In this document: positions 44,976 to 54,524 of the stretch, in pieces
Numbering within the stretch: the stretch's first letter is position 1
How the letters are laid out: each line of letters begins with the position of its first letter
From: Bordetella hinzii LMG 13501
GTDB taxonomy: Bacteria > Pseudomonadota > Gammaproteobacteria > Burkholderiales > Burkholderiaceae_B
NCBI RefSeq assembly: GCF_001548475.1
Contig: NZ_LRUJ01000009.1
Span: forward strand, 102,646-166,645
Reading direction: 5' to 3'
DNA length: 64,000 nucleotides
Made by a program: the position numbers and the translations under genes
Notes under the pieces: model-generated
The model's database searches: none
Seen by the model: only the letters and a program-made list of their open reading frames with translations
What the model was told of the DNA's origin: nothing

Positions 44976-46322
44976 TCACCTGGGCTTCTTGGCATTTTCC
45001 AGCGGCAGCACGGTGATGGGGCGCGTTTCGCGCTCGAAATCGTCGTCTGGCGTTGGCCCGATGTCTCTATTGTGCGACAGGCCGGCGAGTTCTTCCAGCG
45101 TGGGAGCCGTTTCCGGCCCGGCCAGCCGGGCGGCCAGCATGGTCAGGGACGGATCAAGCCGGACGCGCCGCTGCCGCCTGTCGAGCAGAAATTGATCGTA
45201 AAGCGGCGTGAGCGCCGTGGACTGGGGGTCGGCGGCCAGGATCCAACGGTCGTCGCCGGTCGGAGCGACCAGCCCTATCGCATGCAGGGACGCCAGGACC
45301 GCATTGAGCTCGTCGTGGTGCAGGTGCAGCTGGCGGCAGAGCGTTTGGGTGCTGCGTCCTGGCGGAAGCTGCCCGCGCGCGGCCAGCAGCAGGCGGAGCA
45401 CGCCCACGGCATCGACGAACTGCGCGCCCGCCGCGCGGTTGATCTCCCAGCGGCCCAGGCGGATCATCGGAGCGCTGGCGGCGATGCTGGCGCCAAAGAG
45501 TACGGCCAGCCAGGAGAGATAGATCCAGAGCAGGAAGATGGGCAGGGTGGCGAAGGCGCCGTAGATGATGGTGTAGGCGGGAAACCGGGTCAGGTAGAGG
45601 GCGAAACCCGACTTCATGACTTCGAGCGCGATGGCGGTGCAGAACCCGCCGGTCAAGGCGTCGCGCCAATAGACGCGGCAATTGGGCACCACGACGAACA
45701 GGGCGGCAAAGCCCAGGCCGGTGAGCAGCAATGGGATGAAAGAGATCGCCAGGCTGATGATTTCCGGCACGTCCCGGACCAGCCCCAACGATTCCCGCGC
45801 CACGAAAGACGTTGCCCAGAGACTGGCGCCGGTGGCCACCGGGCCCAGGGTGATGACGGCCCAGTAGACCAGGGCACGCTGCGGCCAGGGCCGCTGGCGG
45901 CCGACGTGCCAGATATCGTTGAACGTCTTGTCTATCGTCATGATGAGCAAGAGCGAGGTCACGATCAAGAAGGCGCCGCCTATCGTTGTCAGGCGCGTGG
46001 CCTGCCGCGCGAACTGGTTGAGATAGTTCATGATGTTGTCGGAGACCGCCGGCGGCATGAGATTGTTTGCCAGGAAGTCTTCGAGCGCGACGCGGAAGTC
46101 CTGGAATACCGGAAAGGCGGTGAACAGCGACAGCACGACGGCCAGCATCGGCACGATGGCCAATACGGTGGTGAAGGTCAGGCTGGAGGCGACTTGAAGC
46201 AGGCGTTCTTCATCGGCGCGGTGCGCGGCGAAGCGAAGCGCATGCACCACGCGCCGTATCCAGGAGCGGCGGCGCGGCCTGGGCGGGGAGTCCCCTTCGG
46301 CGGTTTCGGCGGTCGGGTCCAT
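44976..46322 (-). CDS. YihY/BrkB-family inner-membrane protein
   Basis: This 448-residue polytopic membrane protein belongs to the UPF0761/YihY family. It includes LLQVASSLTFTTVLAIVPMLAVVLSLFTAFPVF near the start, the LIVTSLLLIMTIDKTFNDIWHVGRQRPW segment and GFCTAIALEVMKSGFALYLTRFPAYTIIYGAFATLPIFLLWIYLSWLAVLFGA. BrkB of B. pertussis belongs to the same family and was linked to serum resistance, but RNase BN or transporter roles suggested for relatives are unproven. A C-terminal winged-helix-like cytoplasmic tail of about 130 residues is present. Its start is only 17 bases from the divergent DUF2069 gene. Confidence 0.92.
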   Translation of the reverse strand: MDPTAETAEGDSPPRPRRRSWIRRVVHALRFAAHRADEERLLQVASSLTFTTVLAIVPMLAVVLSLFTAFPVFQDFRVALEDFLANNLMPPAVSDNIMNYLNQFARQATRLTTIGGAFLIVTSLLLIMTIDKTFNDIWHVGRQRPWPQRALVYWAVITLGPVATGASLWATSFVARESLGLVRDVPEIISLAISFIPLLLTGLGFAALFVVVPNCRVYWRDALTGGFCTAIALEVMKSGFALYLTRFPAYTIIYGAFATLPIFLLWIYLSWLAVLFGASIAASAPMIRLGRWEINRAAGAQFVDAVGVLRLLLAARGQLPPGRSTQTLCRQLHLHHDELNAVLASLHAIGLVAPTGDDRWILAADPQSTALTPLYDQFLLDRRQRRVRLDPSLTMLAARLAGPETAPTLEELAGLSHNRDIGPTPDDDFERETRPITVLPLENAKKPR

Positions 46323-46339
46323 CGGGTGATAATAGCAGC

Positions 46340-46711
46340 ATGAGCCCCGAACTCGATCCGAACCTGCGCCGCCTGGCCACGGCCAGCCTGCTGGCCCTGA
46401 TAGTCCTCTGCCTGGCCTGGGAAACGTTTCTGGCGCCGCTGCGTCCCGGCGGCTCCTGGCTGCTGCTCAAGGCCGTGCCGCTGGCCTTTCCGCTGCGAGG
46501 CATCATCCGGGGCAATGTGTATACCTATCAATGGGCCAGCATGCTGTCGCTGCTCTACCTGATGGAAGGGGTGGTGCGCGCGATGTCCGATCCGGCGCCG
46601 CTGTCGGCCGGACTGGGGGCCGTGGAGGCGGCGCTGGCGGCCGTATTTTTCCTGGCGGCGATTTTTTATGTCCGGCCGGCCAAGCGCGCCGCCCGGCAGG
46701 AGCGCGCCTGA
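46340..46711 (+). CDS. DUF2069 family membrane protein
   Basis: This 123-residue protein has four predicted membrane helices (LATASLLALIVLCLAWETFL, then LLLKAVPLAFPLRGIIRGNVYTYQW, and two more). The LKAVPLAFPLRGIIRGNVYTYQWASMLSLLY motif is characteristic of DUF2069, whose function is unknown. The stop overlaps the selO start by one base (TGATG), so both are probably translated from one message. Confidence 0.88.
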   Translation: MSPELDPNLRRLATASLLALIVLCLAWETFLAPLRPGGSWLLLKAVPLAFPLRGIIRGNVYTYQWASMLSLLYLMEGVVRAMSDPAPLSAGLGAVEAALAAVFFLAAIFYVRPAKRAARQERA

Positions 46712-48180
46712 TGTTGCGCAAGCTTGACGAACTGACGCTGGACAACAGCTTCGCGGCCCTGCCCGAAGCCTTCTACACCCGGCTGCTGCCGCGCGCGCCG
46801 GGCAATCCGCGCCTGCTGCACGCCAATGCCGAGGCGGCAGCCCTGATTGGCTTGGCGCCCGCCGAGCTGTGGACGCCGGCCTTTCTGGCGGTGGCCTCGG
46901 GGCAGCAGCCCCTGCCGGGCGGCGATACGCTGGCGGCGGTCTACAGCGGCCACCAGTTCGGCGTGTGGGCCGGCCAGCTGGGCGACGGCCGAGCCCATCT
47001 GCTGGGCGAGGTGGTCGGCCCCGAGGGCAACTGGGAACTGCAGCTCAAAGGGGCAGGCCTGACGCCTTATTCGCGCATGGGTGATGGCCGCGCGGTGCTG
47101 CGGTCCTCCGTGCGCGAATACCTGGCCAGCGAAGCCATGCATGGCCTGGGTATTCCGACCACGCGCGCGCTGGCGCTGGTGGTGTCCGACGATCCCGTCA
47201 TGCGCGAGACGCGCGAGACCGCCGCCATCGTCACCCGGATGTCGCCCAGCTTCGTGCGCTTCGGCTCGTTCGAGCACTGGTCCGCGCGCCGCGATCCCGA
47301 GCGTCTGCGCCAACTGGCCGATTACGTCATCGACAAGTTCTACCCGCAATGCCGCGAGGCGCCCGGCGAACACGGCGAGCTGCTGGCGCTGTTGCGCGAG
47401 GTCAGCCAGCGCACCGCGCGGCTGATGGCCGACTGGCAATCGGTGGGCTTCTGCCACGGGGTGATGAACACCGACAATATGTCCATCCTCGGCCTGACCC
47501 TGGACTATGGCCCCTATGGCTTCATGGACGGCTTCCAGTTGGGCCATGTCTGCAACCACTCCGACGCCGAGGGGCGTTACGCCTGGAACCGCCAGCCTTC
47601 GGTGGCCCTCTGGAACCTGTATCGGCTGGCCGGCAGCCTGCACACGCTGGTGCCTGACGCCGAGGCCTTACGCGCCGTCCTGGCCGAGTATGAGGCCGTG
47701 TTCACGCAGGCCTTCCATGAGCGCATGGCCGCCAAGCTCGGCCTGGCCGCCTGGCGGGCCGACGACGAGGCGCTGGTCGATGACCTGCTGCGGCTGATGC
47801 ACGAAAGCCGCTCCGACTTCACGTTGACGTTCCGCGCCCTGGCACAAGCGGTGCGAGGCCAGGCCGGGCTGTTCCTGGATTACTTCATTGACCGCGAGGC
47901 GGCGCAGGCCTGGTGGGAGCGCCTGTCGGCGCGCCATGCGGACGACGGGCGCGCGGCGCAGGAGCGGGCGGACGGCATGGATGCGGTCAATCCCTTATAT
48001 GTCTTGCGCAACCATCTGGCCGAGCAGGCCATCCGGGCGGCCGCCCAGGGCGACGCGAGCGAAATCGACCGCCTGCTGACCTTGCTCAGGCAGCCCTGTC
48101 GCGCCCAGGCCGGCGCCGAAGCCTACGCCGCCTTGCCTCCCGATTGGGCGTCCGACCTCTCGGTCAGCTGTTCTTCTTGA
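46711..48180 (+). CDS. selO: Protein adenylyltransferase SelO (YdiU)
   Basis: SelO is a pseudokinase-fold enzyme that transfers AMP to Ser, Thr or Tyr of target proteins, linked to redox stress. The 489-residue protein shows the family's N-terminal LDNSFAALPEAFYTRLLP, the ATP-binding region YSGHQFGVWAGQLGDGRAHLLGE, LQLKGAGLTPYSRMGDGRAVLRSSVREYL, and the HGVMNTDNMSILGLTLDYGPYGFMD catalytic segment. The C-terminus ends SCSS with a Cys where eukaryotic SelO has selenocysteine. Confidence 0.95.
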   Translation: MLRKLDELTLDNSFAALPEAFYTRLLPRAPGNPRLLHANAEAAALIGLAPAELWTPAFLAVASGQQPLPGGDTLAAVYSGHQFGVWAGQLGDGRAHLLGEVVGPEGNWELQLKGAGLTPYSRMGDGRAVLRSSVREYLASEAMHGLGIPTTRALALVVSDDPVMRETRETAAIVTRMSPSFVRFGSFEHWSARRDPERLRQLADYVIDKFYPQCREAPGEHGELLALLREVSQRTARLMADWQSVGFCHGVMNTDNMSILGLTLDYGPYGFMDGFQLGHVCNHSDAEGRYAWNRQPSVALWNLYRLAGSLHTLVPDAEALRAVLAEYEAVFTQAFHERMAAKLGLAAWRADDEALVDDLLRLMHESRSDFTLTFRALAQAVRGQAGLFLDYFIDREAAQAWWERLSARHADDGRAAQERADGMDAVNPLYVLRNHLAEQAIRAAAQGDASEIDRLLTLLRQPCRAQAGAEAYAALPPDWASDLSVSCSS

Positions 48181-48222
48181 AGGCGCGGCGCGCCTATAAC
48201 ACGAAGACCGATACCAATCTCT

Positions 48223-48252
48223 TTGGGAAAATCCCTCGGTCCCAGGTAGAAT
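48223..48252 (+). promoter_or_regulatory. Probable sigma-70 promoter of the OmpR-type regulator gene
   Basis: TTGGGA and TAGAAT are 18 bases apart in the 150-base gap between selO and the response-regulator gene. They are about 80 bases upstream of its start. Confidence 0.45.
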
Positions 48253-48330
48253 TTGGCAACACTATGTCATTGGGTGATGCCGGACGGGCGGGGCGGCGTT
48301 GCGTCCAATTATCGGAGTTTGGGGGAAGAC

Positions 48331-49062
48331 ATGCTGTCAGTGGACGGTTTATTGCGTATTGGGCTTCTGGAAGACGACGAAGACTTTCGCGAGGAACTGA
48401 CGCTCGGCCTGGAAGGCTACGGCTTCAAGGTGGCCTTCGGCTGTGGTGATTCGGTGTCTTTCCAGGAGGCGGTCCAGGCACAACCCTGCGATATCGTCAT
48501 CATCGATGCCAACGTGCCGGGCGAAGACGGCTTTTCCGTGGCGACCCGGCTGCGCGCCCACAGCCACCTGGGGATTGTGATGCTGACCGGCCGCGGGGCC
48601 CTGGAAGACCGCGTGCGCGGCCTCGAAGGCGGCGCCGACGTCTATCTCACCAAGCCCGTCGATCTTCTCGAGCTCAGCTCCGTCATCCGCAGCCTGGCCC
48701 GCCGGATGCGGCTGGCGCGGCCCGCGGCGCAGGATGGCCAGGCGGCGCAGGAGCCCAGCGCGCGCGCGCCCGGCCAGCAATGGTCGCTGCTGGAGGGCGG
48801 CTGGGTCCTGGCGTGCCCGGACGGCGGTTCGCTGCACCTCAACGCCCAGGAGCGCGTCTTCCTCATGACGCTGATGCAAAGTGCCGGCGAGGCCGTGACC
48901 CGCCAGGTGCTGGCCGAGATCATCCAGCCCGACAACCCTGGCGAGTTCGAGCCGCGCCGGGTCGACGTCATGGTCAGCCGCCTGCGCGCCAAAGCGCAAT
49001 CCGCCGGTTTCAAGCTGCCCGTGCTGTCCGTGCGCGGGCAGGGCTATGTGTTCGTAGCCTGA
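48331..49062 (+). CDS. OmpR-family response regulator of the GGDEF-EAL kinase
   Basis: This 243-residue regulator has a complete receiver domain: LLEDDEDFREEL acidic pocket, phosphoacceptor Asp in VIIDANVPGEDG, MLTGRGA switch Thr, and Lys in YLTKPVDLLEL. After a Gln/Ala-rich linker comes an OmpR-type winged helix: LNAQERVFLMTLMQSAGEAVTR, VDVMVSRLRAKAQ, and VRGQGYVF. The ATG at 48331 has a strong GGGGGAAG site. It converges with the unusual histidine kinase gene, with only nine bases between stop codons, so the two are an obvious pair. Targets are unknown; the divergent operator at 51966 is one candidate. Confidence 0.9.
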   Translation: MLSVDGLLRIGLLEDDEDFREELTLGLEGYGFKVAFGCGDSVSFQEAVQAQPCDIVIIDANVPGEDGFSVATRLRAHSHLGIVMLTGRGALEDRVRGLEGGADVYLTKPVDLLELSSVIRSLARRMRLARPAAQDGQAAQEPSARAPGQQWSLLEGGWVLACPDGGSLHLNAQERVFLMTLMQSAGEAVTRQVLAEIIQPDNPGEFEPRRVDVMVSRLRAKAQSAGFKLPVLSVRGQGYVFVA

Positions 49063-49071
49063 GGCGGCGGT

Positions 49072-51786
49072 TCAAACCGGCTCGCCTTGCGGCGAGAGCG
49101 CGGCCAGGCCGCTGGCCGGCAGGGTGATGACAAAGCGCGCGCCCTGGCCCGGCTGGGCCTGGGCCGTGAGGTTGCCCTCCTGGCTGATGCAGATCTGGCG
49201 CGCCAGATGCAGGCCCAGGCCGGACCCCGGCGTCTCGCGGTGCGCCGAACGCCTGAAATGCGGCTCGAAAATCGCCTCGATCTCGTCCTCGTCCAGGCCG
49301 GGGCCATTGTCCGACACGGCCAGCCAGGCCATGGCATGCTGCGCCCCCGTGGTCGCCAGCCCGGCATCGACCAGCACGGGCTGGTCGGCGGGCGAATACT
49401 TGATCGCATTCTGGATCAGGTTGCGCAACACCAGGGATGTCAGCAGCGGGTCGCATAGCGCCGGGACCGCCTCTTCGTTGCGCACGATCAGCGGATGGGC
49501 GCTGTCGGCCTGCATGCTCGCGCAGACGTCATGGGCCAGTTCGCCCAGGTCCACGGTTTCCAGCCGCGGCACCATGGCTTGGTCGTCTCGGCGTTCGGGG
49601 CTGAGCATCTGGTCGATCATGTCTATCATGCGGCCGACGGCGCGGCGGATCCGCGCCAGGCGGCTGTCCACTTCCTGGCCGCTGCCGGCCAGGATGGTTT
49701 CCAGCGATTGCGCGGCCGCGCTGATGGTGGCCGCCGGTGTGCGCAGCTCATGCGAGAGCAAGGACTGCAATTGGCGGTGCGATTGCAGCGCCCCGGCCAT
49801 CTCGGTGAGGCGCCGGTCGCTGCGTTCCTGGCGTTTGCGCAAGGTGCTTGGCCCGGGTACCGGCGGCGGCTCGATGGACGGGGCAGCCTGCGTGGGGAAC
49901 TCCTCCAGCGCGGCGGTCTCATAGGGCAGCGGCCGCAAGACAATGAAGCCGAGCGATGACAGCAAGGCCGCCTGGGCGTCTTCCCTGGCGTCGGCGGCGT
50001 AGGCCGGGATGTCCAGCGCATGCGCCGTGCGCACGATGGTCGAGGCCAGTTGGCGATTGCCCGGGCTGGCGGCCAGGCTGTGCACGAAACCGCCGCCCAC
50101 TTTCACATAGGCCAGGGGCAATTGGTGCAGCTTCTCGATCGCCGAAAATTGTTCGGACAGGCGCTGTACGCCCACTCGCGCACCCACGGCGGCGGCGATC
50201 TCGCACAAGGCGCGCACGGTCTCGTAGTAATCGACCAGGCTGTGCGCGTCGATCTCCAGGATGAGTTGCCGGCCCTGGGCCGGGCGGTCTTCGAGCAGGG
50301 CTTGTACCCGGGCCAGGAAATGCGCCTGAGCCAGGGAGGCCTGGGCCAGCGGGACCACCAGTGTGCCCGTCTGCCGCGCGCGCGTATCCAGCGCCAGGCG
50401 GAGAGCCTGGATGTCGCAATCTGCGGCCAGTCCCAGGCGCGAGGCGGGAGGCATGAAGACCGAGGCTGGCAAGGCGTCCCTGCCCCGCAGCATCAGCCGG
50501 GCCTCCTCGTGCAGCGGCCGGCCTTGGCTGTCGCTGCGCGGCTGCACGTCAAGGTAGAAGCGATGCTCGTCCAGGGCCTGGCTGATGAGATCTTGCCAGC
50601 GGTATTCGCCCTCGATGCGCCGTTCTCCGGCGATATCGGCCATTTGCAACACGTCGTTGTTGGCGGTCTCGGCGCGCATGAGCGCATTGTCCAGGCGGGC
50701 CAGCACGGAACCGACTTCTTCGCCGGCTTCGTAGCGTCCCAGCGCAATGGCCCAGCGGCACCACTCTTGCTGGCGCAGCGGCAGGCGGCGCAGGCGCAGC
50801 TCGCGGCGCACCCGTTCGCTCAAGGCCAGCGCCGGCTGGGCGGCCAGGCCCGGCAGCAGGGCGGCGAAGTCCGAGCCGTTCAGGCGCGCCAGCATGGCTT
50901 GCGGGCCGGCCTGCTCCTGGATGGTCTGCTGAAGCTGGGCGGCGCTCAGGCGCAGCCATTGATCGGTCGCCTCATGATGCATGCGCCGGTTGATCTCCGC
51001 CATGTCGCGCTGGCGGAAGATGAGCACATGGCCGGCCGCCTGAGGATCCTCGCCTCGCAGAATGTCGCGGAAGCGATCAAAAAACGTCTTGCGGTTCGGC
51101 AGCCGGGTGACGGCGTCCCGCATGGTCTCGTTCTCGAGCATGGCGATGCGTTGTTGCAGCCGTGCCACGACCTGCTCGTGTTCCAGGCGGTTCTGCGCCA
51201 GGGCTTCGCGCACCGGCACAAGCTCGGTGAGCTCGGCGCTCTGGCCATCGTCATGGCCGCGCGCGGCTCGCGCCAGCGAGCCCAGCGGACCCTTGCGCAT
51301 CCAGCTCATCAGATGCCGCACATAGAGACACCAGGCCAGGGTGGCCAGCACGAACAGCACGGTCTGGACAAGGGCGCCCGTGATATAGGCATCGGGCGCC
51401 GCGTCGTCGGGGATGGCGTAGGCCACGACATGGCCGTGGCTGGCGCCGTCGGCGCTCCGGTAGGGGCTGCGGGCCAGCACGGCCAGGTCGGGGGCGGGCT
51501 CGGCGTCGGCGGGCCACAAGGGGATGCTGCGGCCCAGGGAGGTCTCGTCGATGCGCAGGCGCGGCCCCTCGGCGCTGGGCGCCGGCAGCCGGCTGACCCA
51601 ATCCCGGGCCGTGCCGTCAAAGCGGCCGATCGCCCAGGCCAGGCTGCTGGCCGCATCCCGCGCACGGCCGATCTGGTACGCCTCGGCATCGACCTTGGCC
51701 GCCCAGAGACCCGCGAGCTGGGTGCCGAACAGCAGCAAGCCCATCAGGAGGACGATACTGAACAAAAGATGCAATGAAAGACGCAT
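49072..51786 (-). CDS. Histidine kinase containing degenerate GGDEF and EAL domains
   Basis: This 904-residue protein has an unusual order. Transmembrane helices lie at about residues 3-26 and 136-156, with a periplasmic region between them and a HAMP/coiled-coil segment after. A GGDEF-like domain follows (DAVTRLPNR at 224; NGSDF at 303 in place of GGDEF). An EAL-like domain follows that (EAR in place of EAL near 428; LEIDA at 510; QRLSEQF in place of DDFG near 541). Then come HisKA with SHELRTP (His 679), N-box NLIQNAIKY, G1 DNGPGLDE and G2 GSGLGL. The kinase boxes are intact, whereas both cyclic-di-GMP catalytic sites are lost. The dead domains may bind a nucleotide or a protein. The start was set at MRLSLHLL. 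Confidence 0.92.
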   Translation of the reverse strand: MRLSLHLLFSIVLLMGLLLFGTQLAGLWAAKVDAEAYQIGRARDAASSLAWAIGRFDGTARDWVSRLPAPSAEGPRLRIDETSLGRSIPLWPADAEPAPDLAVLARSPYRSADGASHGHVVAYAIPDDAAPDAYITGALVQTVLFVLATLAWCLYVRHLMSWMRKGPLGSLARAARGHDDGQSAELTELVPVREALAQNRLEHEQVVARLQQRIAMLENETMRDAVTRLPNRKTFFDRFRDILRGEDPQAAGHVLIFRQRDMAEINRRMHHEATDQWLRLSAAQLQQTIQEQAGPQAMLARLNGSDFAALLPGLAAQPALALSERVRRELRLRRLPLRQQEWCRWAIALGRYEAGEEVGSVLARLDNALMRAETANNDVLQMADIAGERRIEGEYRWQDLISQALDEHRFYLDVQPRSDSQGRPLHEEARLMLRGRDALPASVFMPPASRLGLAADCDIQALRLALDTRARQTGTLVVPLAQASLAQAHFLARVQALLEDRPAQGRQLILEIDAHSLVDYYETVRALCEIAAAVGARVGVQRLSEQFSAIEKLHQLPLAYVKVGGGFVHSLAASPGNRQLASTIVRTAHALDIPAYAADAREDAQAALLSSLGFIVLRPLPYETAALEEFPTQAAPSIEPPPVPGPSTLRKRQERSDRRLTEMAGALQSHRQLQSLLSHELRTPAATISAAAQSLETILAGSGQEVDSRLARIRRAVGRMIDMIDQMLSPERRDDQAMVPRLETVDLGELAHDVCASMQADSAHPLIVRNEEAVPALCDPLLTSLVLRNLIQNAIKYSPADQPVLVDAGLATTGAQHAMAWLAVSDNGPGLDEDEIEAIFEPHFRRSAHRETPGSGLGLHLARQICISQEGNLTAQAQPGQGARFVITLPASGLAALSPQGEPV

Positions 51787-51965
51787 AAGTGGCCGCCGGA
51801 GGGTCCCTGACCCGCCGTCCGGGGGGCGGACAGCAAGAATCAAAACATTACTGATTGTATTGGCAAATGTCGCTCCCACCATCGAAAGAATGTGGATTTA
51901 GGGACAAATACGCAGTCCTATTTGGGCCAATTCATGCATAATCCCGCTGATACCCGTTAGGGGTG

Positions 51966-51981
51966 CTAGGGGTCACCCTAG
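51966..51981. promoter_or_regulatory. Inverted repeat in the kinase/EAL divergent region
   Basis: CTAGGG-GTCA-CCCTAG is a perfect inverted repeat 71 bases before the EAL gene start, preceded by a direct partial copy (TTAGGGGT). The 250-base gap is AT-rich in its left half. A binding site for one of the local regulators, or a hairpin in the EAL leader, is possible. Confidence 0.35.
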
Positions 51982-52036
51982 GGATGGGTCCGTGCCACAG
52001 AAACGGACGCTGTGCTCGCTGAAACGAGGGGGCTCC

Positions 52037-53401
52037 GTGGGCTTGGATGACCTGGTGAGACAGTGTCTGCTGCCGGGAGTGGTGCTGATCGCCATTTGCG
52101 TGGTTTTTTTCGTGATACGGGAGCGCAGGCTTCGCAGCCGCCTTTCGCGGGATTCTTCCACCCACGCCCTGACGCCCGACAGCCTGCGCATCCGCGCCCA
52201 AAGCTCCATGGGCCGTGTCGGCCAGGGGGCGGTTTTCCTGGTCAAGCTCATCCATCATCCCGCCCTGAGCGCCATGTTGGCCGTCGAGGACAACCGGGCC
52301 TTGCTCGCCATGGTGGCCGATCGGCTGCAGCAGCAATCCGACGACTTCCTGGTCGCGCGCTACGCCACCGATTCCTTCCTGATCTGGGCCCCCGCCGCGC
52401 ATGCCTGGGAGATCCCGGAATTCGCGCCGCATATCCTTGAGCAGCTCTCCTGGCCCTATGAGCTGCGCGGCCAGCCCCTGATCGTCGATTTCCGCATTGC
52501 CGCGGCCGTGTATCCGGACCATGGCGACAGTTTCGACGAACTGGAGCGCGGGGTGCAGATCGCCTTCATGCAGATGGAGGAGGACGGCCCCCACTGGAAT
52601 GTCTTCGAGCCGGCCATGCTGGAGCGCCAGCGCCATTACCAGGGCCTGGAACACGATCTGCGCGTGGCCCTGGCTTCGTCTTCGATGGACCAGTTCGAGA
52701 TCCATTACCAGCCCGTTTTCGACACGCGCACCGGCAACATCGAGGGTTGCGAGGCGCTGCTGCGTTGGCACCATCCGGTGCACGGCAATGTCTCGCCGGC
52801 CATCGCCATCGAATTGGCCGAGCGCACGGGCCTGATCGTGGCGCTGGGCGCCTGGGTGCTGGACACGGCTTGCGCGCGCGCCGTCACCTGGCCGTCGCAC
52901 TGGCGTTTGCATGTCAATCTCTCGGTGCGCCAGATGTATGCGGACGAGCTGCCCATGCAGGTGGCGCACACCTTGGCCAACACCCGCCTGGCGCCTCACC
53001 GGCTGGTGCTGGAAATCACCGAATCCGTTTTCATTCTCCAGTACGAGCGTCACGTCGCCACCCTGAACGGCCTGCGCGCCCGGGGCGTGCAAGTGGCCCT
53101 GGACGACTTCGGGGCGGGCTATTCCAGCCTGACCCATTTGCGCCGCCTGCCCATCGATTGGGTCAAGGTCGACCGCGGCTTCATCGCCGAGCTGGAGTCG
53201 GATGCCGTCAGCCAGGAGGTGGTGTCGGCGCTCATGGGCATGTGCCGGGCGCTGGGCCTCATGGTGGTGGCCGAGGGGATAGAGACCGAGGCCCAGCGCG
53301 ATATCCTGAGCCGGCTGGGTTGCCGCTATATGCAGGGCTTCCTGCTTGGCCGCCCCGTCCCCGCCCACCAGATCCGGGTCCTGGCGTCTTCGGTGTCATA
53401 A
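52037..53401 (+). CDS. Membrane EAL-domain cyclic-di-GMP phosphodiesterase
   Basis: This protein of about 454 residues has an N-terminal membrane helix (LLPGVVLIAICVVFFVI), a GGDEF-like region without the motif, and an EAL domain from about residue 210. The catalytic set is present: EALLRWHHP, VNLSVRQ, LEITES, LDDFGAGYSS, KVDRGFI, AEGIETEAQ and MQGFLLGRP. It should therefore hydrolyse cyclic-di-GMP to pGpG. GTG at 52037 has a well-placed GAGGG site and fits the membrane helix; a GTG at 51992 is an alternative. It is divergent from the degenerate GGDEF-EAL kinase, and aroC follows after 39 bases. Confidence 0.92.
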   Translation: MGLDDLVRQCLLPGVVLIAICVVFFVIRERRLRSRLSRDSSTHALTPDSLRIRAQSSMGRVGQGAVFLVKLIHHPALSAMLAVEDNRALLAMVADRLQQQSDDFLVARYATDSFLIWAPAAHAWEIPEFAPHILEQLSWPYELRGQPLIVDFRIAAAVYPDHGDSFDELERGVQIAFMQMEEDGPHWNVFEPAMLERQRHYQGLEHDLRVALASSSMDQFEIHYQPVFDTRTGNIEGCEALLRWHHPVHGNVSPAIAIELAERTGLIVALGAWVLDTACARAVTWPSHWRLHVNLSVRQMYADELPMQVAHTLANTRLAPHRLVLEITESVFILQYERHVATLNGLRARGVQVALDDFGAGYSSLTHLRRLPIDWVKVDRGFIAELESDAVSQEVVSALMGMCRALGLMVVAEGIETEAQRDILSRLGCRYMQGFLLGRPVPAHQIRVLASSVS

Positions 53402-53440
53402 TCGAGCCTGCCCCAAAATCCCGCATTTCGCAGACCCGCT

Positions 53441-54499
53441 ATGTCCGGCAATACTCTTGGCTCCCTGTTCCGTGTTACCAATTTCGGCGAATCCCATGGC
53501 CCGGCCATCGGTTGCGTCGTCGACGGCTGTCCGCCCGGGCTGCCGCTGGACGCCGCCGATATCCAGTTCGAACTGGACCGCCGCCGGCCCGGGACTTCGC
53601 GCCACGTGACGCAGCGCCAGGAGGCCGACCAGGTTGAAATCCTGTCCGGCGTCTACGAGGGCGTGACCACGGGCACGCCCATCGGTCTGCTGATCCGCAA
53701 CACCGATGCGCGCAGCAAAGACTACTCCAACATCGCCGATACTTTCCGGCCCGGCCATGCCGACTACAGCTATTGGAAGAAATTCGGCCAGCGCGATCCG
53801 CGCGGCGGCGGCCGGTCCTCGGCGCGCTTGACCGCGCCGACGGTGGCCGCCGGAGCCATCGCCAAGAAATGGCTGGCGCGCGAGCATGGCACCCGGGTGC
53901 GCGGCTATATGAGCCAGCTCGGGCCCATCGAGATCCCCTTCGTGTCCTGGGACGATGTGCCCAACAATCCTTTCTATGCGCCCAACGCGGCCATCGTGCC
54001 CGAGCTTGAGGCCTATATGGACCAGTTGCGCCGCGATGGCGACTCCATCGGCGCGCGCATCGAAGTGGTGGCGGACAACCTGCCGGCAGGCTGGGGAGAA
54101 CCCATCTATGACCGCCTGGACGCTGACATCGCGCACGCCATGATGGGCTTGAACGCCGTCAAGGGCGTTGCCCTGGGCGCGGGTTTCGCCAGCATCACGC
54201 AACGCGGCTCCGAGCATGGCGACGAGATCACGCCCGAGGGATTTCTCTCCAACCACGCCGGCGGCGTGCTGGGCGGTATCTCGACGGGCCAGCCGGTGAC
54301 GGTATCGCTGGCCATCAAGCCGACCTCCAGCATCCGGGTCGAACGCCGGTCGGTCAACCGTGCGGGCGAGCCGGTCAATGTCCAGACGCTGGGCCGTCAC
54401 GATCCTTGTGTCGGCATCCGGGCCACGCCCATCGCCGAGGCCCTGCTGGCCTTGGTGCTGATCGACCACGCCCTGCGCCACCGCGGCCAGTGCGGCTGA
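53441..54499 (+). CDS. aroC: Chorismate synthase
   Basis: AroC makes chorismate from EPSP, the last step of the shikimate pathway, and needs reduced FMN. Its signatures are present: [31 protein letters not shown] (signature 1), the [18 protein letters not shown] segment, and [17 protein letters not shown] with IKPTSS. At 352 residues it is complete. It lies between signalling genes but looks like an ordinary housekeeping gene. Confidence 0.97.
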   Translation: MSGNTLGSLFRVTNFGESHGPAIGCVVDGCPPGLPLDAADIQFELDRRRPGTSRHVTQRQEADQVEILSGVYEGVTTGTPIGLLIRNTDARSKDYSNIADTFRPGHADYSYWKKFGQRDPRGGGRSSARLTAPTVAAGAIAKKWLAREHGTRVRGYMSQLGPIEIPFVSWDDVPNNPFYAPNAAIVPELEAYMDQLRRDGDSIGARIEVVADNLPAGWGEPIYDRLDADIAHAMMGLNAVKGVALGAGFASITQRGSEHGDEITPEGFLSNHAGGVLGGISTGQPVTVSLAIKPTSSIRVERRSVNRAGEPVNVQTLGRHDPCVGIRATPIAEALLALVLIDHALRHRGQCG

Positions 54500-54524
54500 T
54501 TCTTTTTCTTTGCGAGGGTGCCCC

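Noticed and set aside
46711..48180. Selenocysteine codon in selO
   Set aside because: The C-terminal motif is SCSS with an ordinary cysteine and the frame ends at a normal TGA just after; no sign of recoding.
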